DNA from: Actinoallomurus spadix
GTDB taxonomy: Bacteria; Actinomycetota; Actinomycetes; Streptosporangiales; Streptosporangiaceae
NCBI RefSeq assembly: GCF_024055725.1
Contig: NZ_JAMXMX010000005.1
Location: 248,001 to 312,000, forward strand
Length of the DNA stretch: 64,000 bases
Direction of reading: 5' to 3'
Position numbers and translations under genes: made by a program. Shown piece after piece: positions 54,041 through 60,689 of this stretch (its first letter is position 1; each line of letters opens with the position of its first letter). The notes below the pieces were generated by a model, which had not been told where the DNA came from, ran no database searches, and saw only the letters and a list, made by a program, of their open reading frames with translations.

Positions 54041-54100
54041 CTTCGCCGCCGCACTAGCCACTTTGCCGCCGCGGGGGCCACCTTGCCGTCGCCGCAATCA
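54041..54100 (+). repeat. 20-bp-period repeat, locus 4 (three units)
   Basis: Three consecutive 20-bp units (54041-54060, 54061-54080, 54081-54100) share the C-T-T-Y-GCCG-Y-CGC core with the loci at 1690, 2636 and 37174. It lies in the 384-bp gap between accD and the cupin-like gene. Apart from this and the terminator, the gap holds nothing recognisable. Confidence 0.6.
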
Positions 54101-54195
54101 GGTCTCGCCCTATTCAGGCGTTCTGCCCGTCAACACCGACGACAATGCGCTCCGCCGCCGACGCGGAGCGACTCCGAGTGCTCCGCGGGCGCCTG

Positions 54196-54345
54196 TCACA
54201 CCGGAAGGAAGAGTGCCTCGAACGGCGGGGCGCCGACGGCCATGTGCGGCACCCCGTCGGCGACGTGCTGCTCGGCGAGCGCGATCTCCTTCTCCTCGAA
54301 GGCCGATCCGCCGTCCTCGGTACGGACGATCCGGGTGTAGCGCAT
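54196..54345 (-). CDS. Short cupin-like protein (49 aa)
   Basis: The frame starts at ATG 54345, overlapping the stop of the upstream SnoaL-like gene (TGATG), and ends at TGA 54196-54198. It reads MRYTRIVRTEDGGSAFEEKE and ends APPFEALFLPV, resembling the N-terminal strand region of small cupin-domain proteins. It is far shorter than a whole cupin (about 90 residues), so it is either truncated or a minimal member. The overlap suggests it is translated. Confidence 0.55.
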   Translation of the reverse strand: MRYTRIVRTEDGGSAFEEKEIALAEQHVADGVPHMAVGAPPFEALFLPV

Positions 54346-54779
54346 CAGCTCGCTCCGATGAACTGGTAGTCGGCGCGGATTCTGCCGTCGTCGTCCAGGG
54401 CCAGGACGTCCAGGCCGCCGCCGACGGCCTCACCGCTGCGCGTCGACGTCATCGACCACCGGACGCCGACCACGTTGGGCAGCAGGACGCTGGGCTCGGC
54501 GGCGGCCTCGAAGACGTACTCGCCGGGCGCGACGAACATCGCGTAGGCGCGGGACACCCGGGCGTCCATGGCGGCGTGACCGCGGACCTCCAACGACGGC
54601 ACCGGGAACGCGAGGTCCGTGGCGGCCTGGCGGATCTCCTCAGGTGGGTCGGCGAGAACCTGGAATCCGTCGTGCGCCCACAGGTCACGGATCAGCGCGC
54701 TGCGCGTCGCCGGGTCGGGCTCGTTCCACTGGGCGACATAGCGGCCGGCCAGTTCCCTTACATCGAGTTCGTTGCTCAT
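54345..54779 (-). CDS. SnoaL/NTF2-like protein
   Basis: The 144-aa protein has the NTF2-like cone fold pattern: an N-terminal helix ELAGRYVAQWNEPDPATRSALIRDLWAHDG, a buried beta-sheet with MDARVSRAYAMF and VLLPNVVGVRWSMT, and a final strand GGLDVLALDDDGRIRADYQFIG. Members are ligand-binding proteins or small cyclases/isomerases; the ligand is unknown. It is followed on the minus strand by the 49-aa cupin-like gene. Confidence 0.85.
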   Translation of the reverse strand: MSNELDVRELAGRYVAQWNEPDPATRSALIRDLWAHDGFQVLADPPEEIRQAATDLAFPVPSLEVRGHAAMDARVSRAYAMFVAPGEYVFEAAAEPSVLLPNVVGVRWSMTSTRSGEAVGGGLDVLALDDDGRIRADYQFIGAS

Positions 54780-54966
54780 GCACGGCAGTGTGGGCTGTCG
54801 ACCTGCGCCTCCGCGATTCCCCCGAGGGAATCACGCGGACACCGGATCGCCGCCCGAACCCGCTGGGCACATAAAAACGATTCCGCCGATCAAGCACTGG
54901 AAAATTTCGGAAAAATTCCGCTAGGTTGCCGTCTCTCGCCTATCGCAGCAGGAGGAGTGACAGCCA

Positions 54967-55914
54967 GTGAACACATTTCAGAAGACATTCCACGCTCTTG
55001 AGATCGGTGACGGCGGCGACGGACGATGGGCCGATCACACGCGGGCGCTCTGGCCGACCGCCGAGGGGTGGTTGACGGACGAGGGCCGGACGGAGGAGGG
55101 CGCTGCCAGGGCACGGACGCTGTTCGAGACGCATATGCCGGAACTCGTTCCCATCCTCGATCTGCTCGCCGGACGACTCGATCGGCCCGGCGGCGAGACG
55201 TTCCTCACCCACGCCGCCATCCGGCCGTTCTTCTCCGGCTGCACGCAGATCGGCGGAGGAGGTGTTCTGCTGCGCAATTATGATTTCGCGCCTGACCAAT
55301 GCGAAGGCACGATCGTCTCGTCCCGGTTCCTGCGGCCGGTGATCGGAACACAAGAGGCGGGATGGGGCCTGCTGGACGGAATGAACGACGCCGGACTCGT
55401 GGCCTCACTGACCTTTGGCGGGCGCTTCGTCCAGGGACCGGGTTTCACCATCCTCATCGCGCTGCGCTATCTGCTGGAGACCTGTGAGACCGTCGGCCAG
55501 GCGATCGGCCGGCTGCGCGAGCTCCCCATCGCCGTCCCGCAGAACGTCACCCTCGCCGACCACGACCGGGCGGCGACCGTGTACGTAGGACCAGACATCC
55601 CGCTGATCGAGGCGGCGGACGCCTGCGCCGCGAACCACCAGCACCTGCCGATGGCGCAGGACCAGGAGGCGTTCACCCGGACCCGCGAGCGGCTCGCCGC
55701 CGTTCGCGCCGCCGGCCCGGACGTCGCGGCGATGCTCCGGCCACCGCTGTACCAGACCGCCTACGAGGCGGGGCTGGGGACGGTCTACACGGCCCACTAC
55801 CGCCCGGCCGAGGGCCGGGTGACCTACCACTGGCCGGACGCCCGTTGGGAGCAGTCGTTCGACGACTTCACGCCCGGTCATCGCACCGTGGCCATCGGGC
55901 GATCCGGCGTGTGA
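54967..55914 (+). CDS. C45-family Ntn-hydrolase-like (acyltransferase/peptidase)
   Basis: The 315-aa protein resembles C45 peptidases related to penicillin acyltransferase. Candidate nucleophile Cys92 lies in IRPFFSGCTQI, where the precursor would self-cleave, and LRNYDFAPDQCEG follows, with DGMNDAGLVASLTFGG later. Such enzymes cut or transfer amides such as acyl-homoserine lactones or beta-lactam side chains; the substrate is unknown. GTG 54967 has GGAGGAG about 10 nt upstream. Confidence 0.8.
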   Translation: MNTFQKTFHALEIGDGGDGRWADHTRALWPTAEGWLTDEGRTEEGAARARTLFETHMPELVPILDLLAGRLDRPGGETFLTHAAIRPFFSGCTQIGGGGVLLRNYDFAPDQCEGTIVSSRFLRPVIGTQEAGWGLLDGMNDAGLVASLTFGGRFVQGPGFTILIALRYLLETCETVGQAIGRLRELPIAVPQNVTLADHDRAATVYVGPDIPLIEAADACAANHQHLPMAQDQEAFTRTRERLAAVRAAGPDVAAMLRPPLYQTAYEAGLGTVYTAHYRPAEGRVTYHWPDARWEQSFDDFTPGHRTVAIGRSGV

Positions 55915-55993
55915 GCGACAGGCCGGACGCGAACGGGCGCGGAGTTCCCGGGGCGGGAGACGGGCACGGCGCGGGGCATGGCCGGGCCCGGCC

Positions 55994-56040
55994 GGCGCGA
56001 TCCCGGTCGCGCGGCGCGATCCCGGTCGCGCGGCGCGGGA
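55994..56040 (+). repeat. 19-bp tandem repeat
   Basis: Two identical 19-bp units (55994-56012, 56013-56031) and the start of a third (to 56037) lie in the 226-bp convergent gap between the C45 gene and the DUF3145 gene. Confidence 0.6.
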
Positions 56041-56140
56041 CCACACGGTCAGCGCCGGCGGTCCGCCATCCTCGGCGGGGCATCGCGCGGGGAGCCCTCG
56101 CCGTGTTCCCGACCGGCGAGGGCTGCGAGGCGACCCCGGA

Positions 56141-56635
56141 TCAGCCCGCCGCGTGCAGCCAGCGGACGGGCGCGCCGTCACCGGCCCGGCGGAAGGGTTC
56201 GAGCTCGTCGTCCCAGGGCTTGCCGAGGAGACGGTCGACCTCGTGCTCGAACGTCGCCTTGCCGGCGAGCGCGTTGGCCATGGCGGCGCGGAGGCGGTCC
56301 TCAGGCACGTGGATGTCGCCGTTGGCGCCGATGACCGCCGCGAACACGCCGAGAGACGGCGTGAAGCTGTAGCGGACACCGTCGCAGCCCGGACTGGCGT
56401 CCTCGGTCGCCTCGAAGCGCAGCAACCGCCATTGGCGCAGCGCGGAGACGATGCCGGCCGCCGTGCCCGGCTGGCCCTCCCAGCACAGCTCGGCGCGCAT
56501 GGTGCCCGGCGCCGCGGGCTGATCGCTCCACGGCAGTGACACGGGCACGCCGAGTACACCTGCGGCGGCCCACTCGATATGCGGGCACAGCGCAGGTGGC
56601 GCTGAGTGGACGTAGAAAACGCCACGTGCGGACAC
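56141..56635 (-). CDS. DUF3145 family protein
   Basis: This 164-aa protein matches DUF3145 (GVFYVHSAPPALCPHIEWAAAGVLG, MRAELCWEGQPGTAAGIVSALRQW and GKPWDDELEPFRRAGDG). The family is actinobacterial and typically encoded just after the fab operon, as here. The function is unknown. GTG 56635 follows GGAGG. Confidence 0.92.
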   Translation of the reverse strand: MSARGVFYVHSAPPALCPHIEWAAAGVLGVPVSLPWSDQPAAPGTMRAELCWEGQPGTAAGIVSALRQWRLLRFEATEDASPGCDGVRYSFTPSLGVFAAVIGANGDIHVPEDRLRAAMANALAGKATFEHEVDRLLGKPWDDELEPFRRAGDGAPVRWLHAAG

Positions 56636-56859
56636 CGGACCTCCTGGGAACGTTGCGAGGTTCGTCTTCCCCTACGTCCTCGGCGCTCCAGGTAGATGAC
56701 CGCTTGGTTATTGTGCCTCATCGCCACCAGACGCACCAGCCCGTATCCCCTCCCCGGCCGGTCCCGGAGCGTTTGCTACTCGTTGGTAGGCTCGACGGCC
56801 GGGCGTGATCAACAGGCGCCATTACGTCGTTCGGTGATGACATTCGAGGAGGCCGCCGC

Positions 56860-57219
56860 ATGCGCGGAGCCCTGATCCTGGTCGCGACCGCAGGGCTCGT
56901 CGCGGGCTGCGGCGGTGAACACGGCGGCGCTCCCGCCGGACCGCCCGAAAAGGACGTGCGGCTCACCTCTTGTGTGCTCAGCCGGAAACTGCACGCCGGC
57001 CGCGTCCGCGGTGTGATCACGAACACGGCCGGCCGTACGGCGGGATACGTCGTCCAGATCGACATCCTCGACGGCGGCGGCAACCCCGTCGACACCGCGC
57101 TGCACGCCGAGACGGAGATCGCGCCCGGCGCGAAGGTCACGTTCTCCGCCGGCGGTGTGCAGACGTACAGCGGGAAGATCACCTGCCGCGTCGCCTCCGT
57201 ACGGCGAACCCTCCGCTGA
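56860..57219 (+). CDS. Small lipoprotein with FxLYD-like domain
   Basis: The 119-aa protein has a lipoprotein signal with lipobox LVAGC (Cys16), then a beta-rich domain of about 80 residues: VRGVITNTAGRTAGYVVQIDILDGGGNPV and APGAKVTFSAGG. This resembles FxLYD domains in cell-surface lipoproteins. Two extra cysteines (TSCVLS, ITCRV) may form a disulfide. ATG 56860 follows GGAGG. No function can be assigned. Confidence 0.82.
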   Translation: MRGALILVATAGLVAGCGGEHGGAPAGPPEKDVRLTSCVLSRKLHAGRVRGVITNTAGRTAGYVVQIDILDGGGNPVDTALHAETEIAPGAKVTFSAGGVQTYSGKITCRVASVRRTLR

Positions 57220-57343
57220 GCCGCGGCCCGCATGACCAGCAGGCCGGGCGCGACGGGAGATCCGGGCGCCGCGGCCTGTCCGGAAACACACGACCGTCCG
57301 GCGACGATGAGTAATCACACGGACACGCCGAGAAGGTGGCGGG

Positions 57344-58507
57344 ATGACGGATCAGGACGCACGGCTCGAACGCCTCCTCGCCCGCCACCGCGACGCCACG
57401 GTGGTCGAGGCGCTCCCCGGCCGCCCGGCGCTCGTCCGCCGCGACCAGATCCTCGTCGCGGCCCATGACGCGCCGGCGGTCGAGGACTCCGTACGACGCT
57501 GGTACGACACCCGGCACGACGGGCCGGGAGCGGCCCGCCTGCTGCTGCGCCCGGGCGCGAAGGTGGACGTGTGCGACCTGGCCGCCCGGCTGTCCGGCGG
57601 CGCGCCGCACCGGCGGCTGGCCGTCGCGCCCAACCATCTCGTCCACGGGCAGCCGATGTGGTGGAGCGGCCCGGCGGGGGCACCGCGCCCCGCGCCGGCG
57701 CTCGGCGCGCCGGTCGCCGACGGGACGGCCCGCCGCGCGGTCACGGTCGCCGTCCTCGACACGGGTCTGTCACCGCACCCGTGGTACTCCTCGGCAGCCT
57801 GGTACGCCGAGCAGCGCGAGGAGGTCACCGAGGTCTTGGACGCCGACCTGGACCACGAACTCGACGGGCAGGCCGGGCACGGCACGTTCATCGCCGGCGT
57901 GGTGCTGCGCCGCGCCCCGTCGGCGCGGATCCGCGCCAGGCGGGTGATCGGCGGCGACGGCGTGGGTGACGAGTTCGGCGTCCTGCACGCCCTCGCCTGG
58001 CTGGCCGGCCGGGGACACGCGGACGTCGTCAACCTGTCCTTCGGATGCCACACGTACGACGACCGCCCCTCGCCCCTGGTCTCCCGCGCCGTCGCCGCCC
58101 TCGGCCGCCGCGCGGTCGTCGTGGCCTGTGCGGGCAACCACGCGAGCGACCGGCCGTTCTGGCCTGCCGCCCTCAAGCAGGTGATCGCGGTGGCCGCGCT
58201 GGACGGCGACGAGCGCGCGGCGTTCTCCGGCTACGGCTGGTGGGTGGACGCCTGCGCGCCCGGCGTCGACGTCCACAGTTGCTTCGTCCGCTTCGACGGG
58301 CCCCGGCCGCGTGCCGGCGGGATCGACCCCGACGACTTCACCGGGTACGCCGTCTGGAGCGGCACGTCCTTCGCGGCCCCCGCCGTGGCGGGCGCGATCG
58401 CCGGGCTCGCCGCCGCCGAGGACCTGCCCGCCCCGGTCGCCGCCGACCGCCTCCTCGACCCGGCGGCCCACCGCGTTCACCCCGACCTCGGCGTGGTCGT
58501 CGCCTGA
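57344..58507 (+). CDS. Subtilisin-like (S8) serine protease without signal peptide
   Basis: The 387-aa protein has an N-terminal region of about 130 residues and an S8 domain with a complete triad: Asp139 (VAVLDTGLS), His179 (GHGTFIAG) and Ser342 (WSGTSFAAPAVAG), with oxyanion Asn265 in CAGNHAS. No Sec or Tat signal and no membrane helix are present, so it is predicted to be cytosolic, unlike most subtilases. Such S8 proteins often lie near the sigma/TPR-CHAT genes; that operon begins 1.2 kb downstream. ATG 57344 has AAGGTGG 6 nt before it. Confidence 0.9.
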   Translation: MTDQDARLERLLARHRDATVVEALPGRPALVRRDQILVAAHDAPAVEDSVRRWYDTRHDGPGAARLLLRPGAKVDVCDLAARLSGGAPHRRLAVAPNHLVHGQPMWWSGPAGAPRPAPALGAPVADGTARRAVTVAVLDTGLSPHPWYSSAAWYAEQREEVTEVLDADLDHELDGQAGHGTFIAGVVLRRAPSARIRARRVIGGDGVGDEFGVLHALAWLAGRGHADVVNLSFGCHTYDDRPSPLVSRAVAALGRRAVVVACAGNHASDRPFWPAALKQVIAVAALDGDERAAFSGYGWWVDACAPGVDVHSCFVRFDGPRPRAGGIDPDDFTGYAVWSGTSFAAPAVAGAIAGLAAAEDLPAPVAADRLLDPAAHRVHPDLGVVVA

Positions 58508-58584
58508 TCCGGCCGCCCCTCGGCCGCCCCTCCCGGCCTCCGGCGCCGCGGCCGCCGTGCCCGAGAGGCCCGCGGCCCCTCCCA

Positions 58585-58667
58585 CGCCACGGTCACCATG
58601 CCGAAGTGGCCCACGGCGGCTCCCCGCGCCACGGTCACCATGCCGGAGGGGCCGCGGCGGCTCTCCG
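58585..58667 (+). repeat. 42-bp tandem duplication
   Basis: Two copies of an about 42-bp unit, each beginning CGCCACGGTCACCATGCCG (58585 and 58627), lie in the 382-bp gap before the GH12 gene. The second copy differs by a few bases. The gap also carries the CebR-type box at 58812. Confidence 0.6.
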
Positions 58668-58811
58668 CGCCCCGTCGTGAAAGGACTTTCACCCTTCCGC
58701 CGGCCACGCGGAGCGATCGTGCCTTGTCGGCCCGCTGCGGCACGTCGACGCGCGCGTCACGCGAACCGCGAGCCGTGCGGCCCGTCCGGTGCCGGGCTAG
58801 CATCCCGAGGC

Positions 58812-58825
58812 TGAGAGCGCTCCCA
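58812..58825. promoter_or_regulatory. CebR-type operator upstream of the GH12 gene
   Basis: TGAGAGCGCTCCCA differs by one base from the streptomycete CebR consensus TGGGAGCGCTCCCA. CebR is the cellobiose-released LacI repressor of cellulase genes. It lies 65 bp before the GH12 start. Confidence 0.75.
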
Positions 58826-58889
58826 GCCCGGCTCGGCGCCCCGCGTCCGGCCGGGTTCCCGTACCCGCTCGCGACCCCCGGAGGTCACC

Positions 58890-59648
58890 ATGAGACGTCG
58901 AGCCATCGCGGTCGCCCTGGCGCTGGCCGGCTCGGTCCTCACCCCGGCGATGGCCGGCACCCCGGCACACGCCGACACCCAGATCTGCGCGCAGTACGGC
59001 TCGACCAAGATCCAGAACGGCCGGTACGTCGTCCAGAACAACAACTGGGGCGACAGCACGACGCAGTGCATCAACGTCACCGGCTCCGGCTTCTCGGTCA
59101 CCACCGCCAGCCACAACAAGCCGCAGAACGGCGCGCCCGGCTCGTACCCGTCGATCTACGCCGGCTGCCACTACGGGAACTGCTCCACCGGCAGCGGCCT
59201 GCCCCTGCGCGCCGACGACGGCCGGTTCAACACGATCCAGACCAGTGTGAGCATGTCCTACCCCGGCTCCGGGGTGTACGACGCGTCGTACGACGTCTGG
59301 TTCGACCCGACGGCCCGCACGAACGGCCAGAACACCGGCGCGGAGCTCATGGTCTGGCTGAACCACACCGGTTCGGTGCAGCCCGTCGGCTCCAGGGTCG
59401 CCACCGTCAGCCTCGCCGGCGGGACCTGGGACGTCTGGTACGGCAACAGCGGCTGGAACGTCGTGTCGTACGTGCGCACCTCCCCGACCTCCTCGATCTC
59501 CTTCCCGGTGCACACCTTCTACGACGACATGGTGCGACGCGGCTACGCGCAGCGCTCCTGGTACGTCACCAGCGTCCAGGCGGGATTCGAGCCGTGGGTC
59601 GGCGGCGTGGGCCTCGCCGTGAACAACTTCTCGTACAGCATCGGCTGA
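58890..59648 (+). CDS. Secreted endo-beta-1,4-glucanase, GH12
   Basis: The 252-aa protein has a Sec signal (about residues 1-28, ending AHA) and a complete GH12 jelly-roll: CAQYGSTKIQNGRYVVQNNNWG, YPSIYAGCHYGNCS, ELMVWLNHTG and VTSVQAGFEPWVGGVGLAVNNFSY. Catalytic glutamates are Glu152 (nucleophile) and Glu234 (acid/base). It would hydrolyse cellulose or beta-glucan outside the cell. There is no cellulose-binding module. The CebR-type box upstream fits cellobiose control. ATG 58890 has GGAGG 6 nt before it. Confidence 0.93.
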   Translation: MRRRAIAVALALAGSVLTPAMAGTPAHADTQICAQYGSTKIQNGRYVVQNNNWGDSTTQCINVTGSGFSVTTASHNKPQNGAPGSYPSIYAGCHYGNCSTGSGLPLRADDGRFNTIQTSVSMSYPGSGVYDASYDVWFDPTARTNGQNTGAELMVWLNHTGSVQPVGSRVATVSLAGGTWDVWYGNSGWNVVSYVRTSPTSSISFPVHTFYDDMVRRGYAQRSWYVTSVQAGFEPWVGGVGLAVNNFSYSIG

Positions 59649-59731
59649 TCGCACCGCCGGTCCCCCGGAGGGGCGGCGCCGCCGAAGCCGCCCCTCCTTC
59701 AACTCATCGTAGTCACTCAGATACTTTCCGC

Positions 59732-59737
59732 TAATAT
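59732..59737 (+). promoter_or_regulatory. -10 element for the sigma/CHAT operon (leaderless)
   Basis: TAATAT at 59732-59737 is a near-perfect -10 box and ends 8 bp before the GTG at 59746. The -35 region is weak (TAGTCA at 59710). A start point at about 59744-59746 would make a leaderless transcript. Confidence 0.5.
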
Positions 59738-59745
59738 TTCGGCGC

Positions 59746-60276
59746 GTGGACTGGAACGAGACCGGTGAACTGGTGAGACGGGCCCGGGCGGGTGACCCGG
59801 CGGCGTGGCGGGCCCTCGTCGACCGCTACTCCCGGCTGCTGTACGCGATCGCACGCTCGTACGGACTGGGTGGCGCGGACATCGATGACGTCGTGCAGAC
59901 GACGTGGCTGCGGCTGGTCGAGCGGCTGCCCCGGCTGCGCGACCCGGCGCGGGCGGGCGCCTGGCTGGCCGTCACCGCCCGCCGGGAGAGCCAGGCGGTG
60001 CTGCGGCGGCGCGGTCGCGAACGCCCCCTCACCGGTCACACGCCGACGGTGACCGGGCCGCACCACGCGGTGTTCGGGCGGGAGCTCGCCGGGTCGGTGG
60101 CCGCCGCGCTCGACACCGTGCCGCCCCGCTGCCGCGCGCTGCTCGAGCTGTCCATCGCCTCCCCGCGCCTCAGCTACGCGGAGATCTCGACGGCACTGGG
60201 CGTGCCGCTGGGCAGCGTCGGCCCGACCCGCACCCGCTGTCTCCTCCACCTGCGGCGCCGGCTCGGTGTGGCGTGA
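59746..60276 (+). CDS. ECF-like RNA polymerase sigma factor linked to CHAT protease
   Basis: The 176-aa protein has sigma region 2 (ARAGDPAAWRALVDRYSRLLYAIARSYGLGGADIDDVVQTTWLRL) and region 4 (VPPRCRALLELSIASPRLSYAEISTALGVPLGSVGPTRTRCLLHLRRRL). It overlaps the next gene by 4 bp. The upstream -10 box ends 8 bp before the GTG, suggesting leaderless translation. It probably drives its own operon when released by the two downstream proteins. Confidence 0.9.
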   Translation: MDWNETGELVRRARAGDPAAWRALVDRYSRLLYAIARSYGLGGADIDDVVQTTWLRLVERLPRLRDPARAGAWLAVTARRESQAVLRRRGRERPLTGHTPTVTGPHHAVFGRELAGSVAAALDTVPPRCRALLELSIASPRLSYAEISTALGVPLGSVGPTRTRCLLHLRRRLGVA

Positions 60277-60689
60277 CCGACGAGGAGCTGATCGAGCGGC
60301 TGCGCACGGCGTTCCCGCCGGTGCCGGGCCACCTGCTCGCCGTAGGGCTGGCCGCGTTCGGCTGGCTGGTCCCGGACGCGACGCTGGCGACGCTCGCCTA
60401 CGACGCGGCGGACACCCCGGCCGGAGTGCGCGGCGGCGAGCCGCGGACGCTGACGTTCGCCGGGCCGGACGTCCGCGTGGAGATCGAGATCTGCGGGCGG
60501 GAGATCGTGGGGCAGCTCGCGCCCGCGGCGGACGCGGAGGTGATCCTCCGGTCACCCGCCGGCGAGCGCGGCACCCGCACCGACGAGTCCGGCGGGTTCG
60601 TCCTGCCGGAGGTCCCGGCCGGCCTGGTCAGCCTCCTGTTCCGGCCGGCCGACGGCACGTCGATCGTGACGAGCTGGATTCATGTCTGA
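60273..60689 (+). CDS. Small beta-sandwich protein between sigma factor and CHAT protease
   Basis: The 138-aa protein has an N-terminal helical half (TDEELIERLRTAFPPVPG, GWLVPDATLATLAYDAADTP) and a C-terminal Ig/carboxypeptidase-regulatory-like half (AEVILRSPAGERGTRTDESGGFVLPEVPAGLVSLLFRP). No membrane segment. It overlaps the sigma stop by 4 bp and the CHAT start by 8 bp, so all three are coupled. By analogy with Csx30 in type III-E systems it could be an inhibitor of the sigma factor and substrate of the protease; this is untested. Confidence 0.75.
   Translation: MTDEELIERLRTAFPPVPGHLLAVGLAAFGWLVPDATLATLAYDAADTPAGVRGGEPRTLTFAGPDVRVEIEICGREIVGQLAPAADAEVILRSPAGERGTRTDESGGFVLPEVPAGLVSLLFRPADGTSIVTSWIHV

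Noticed and set aside
58585-58667. Possible CRISPR array
   Set aside because: Only two diverged direct copies with no spacers and no cas genes anywhere in the window.
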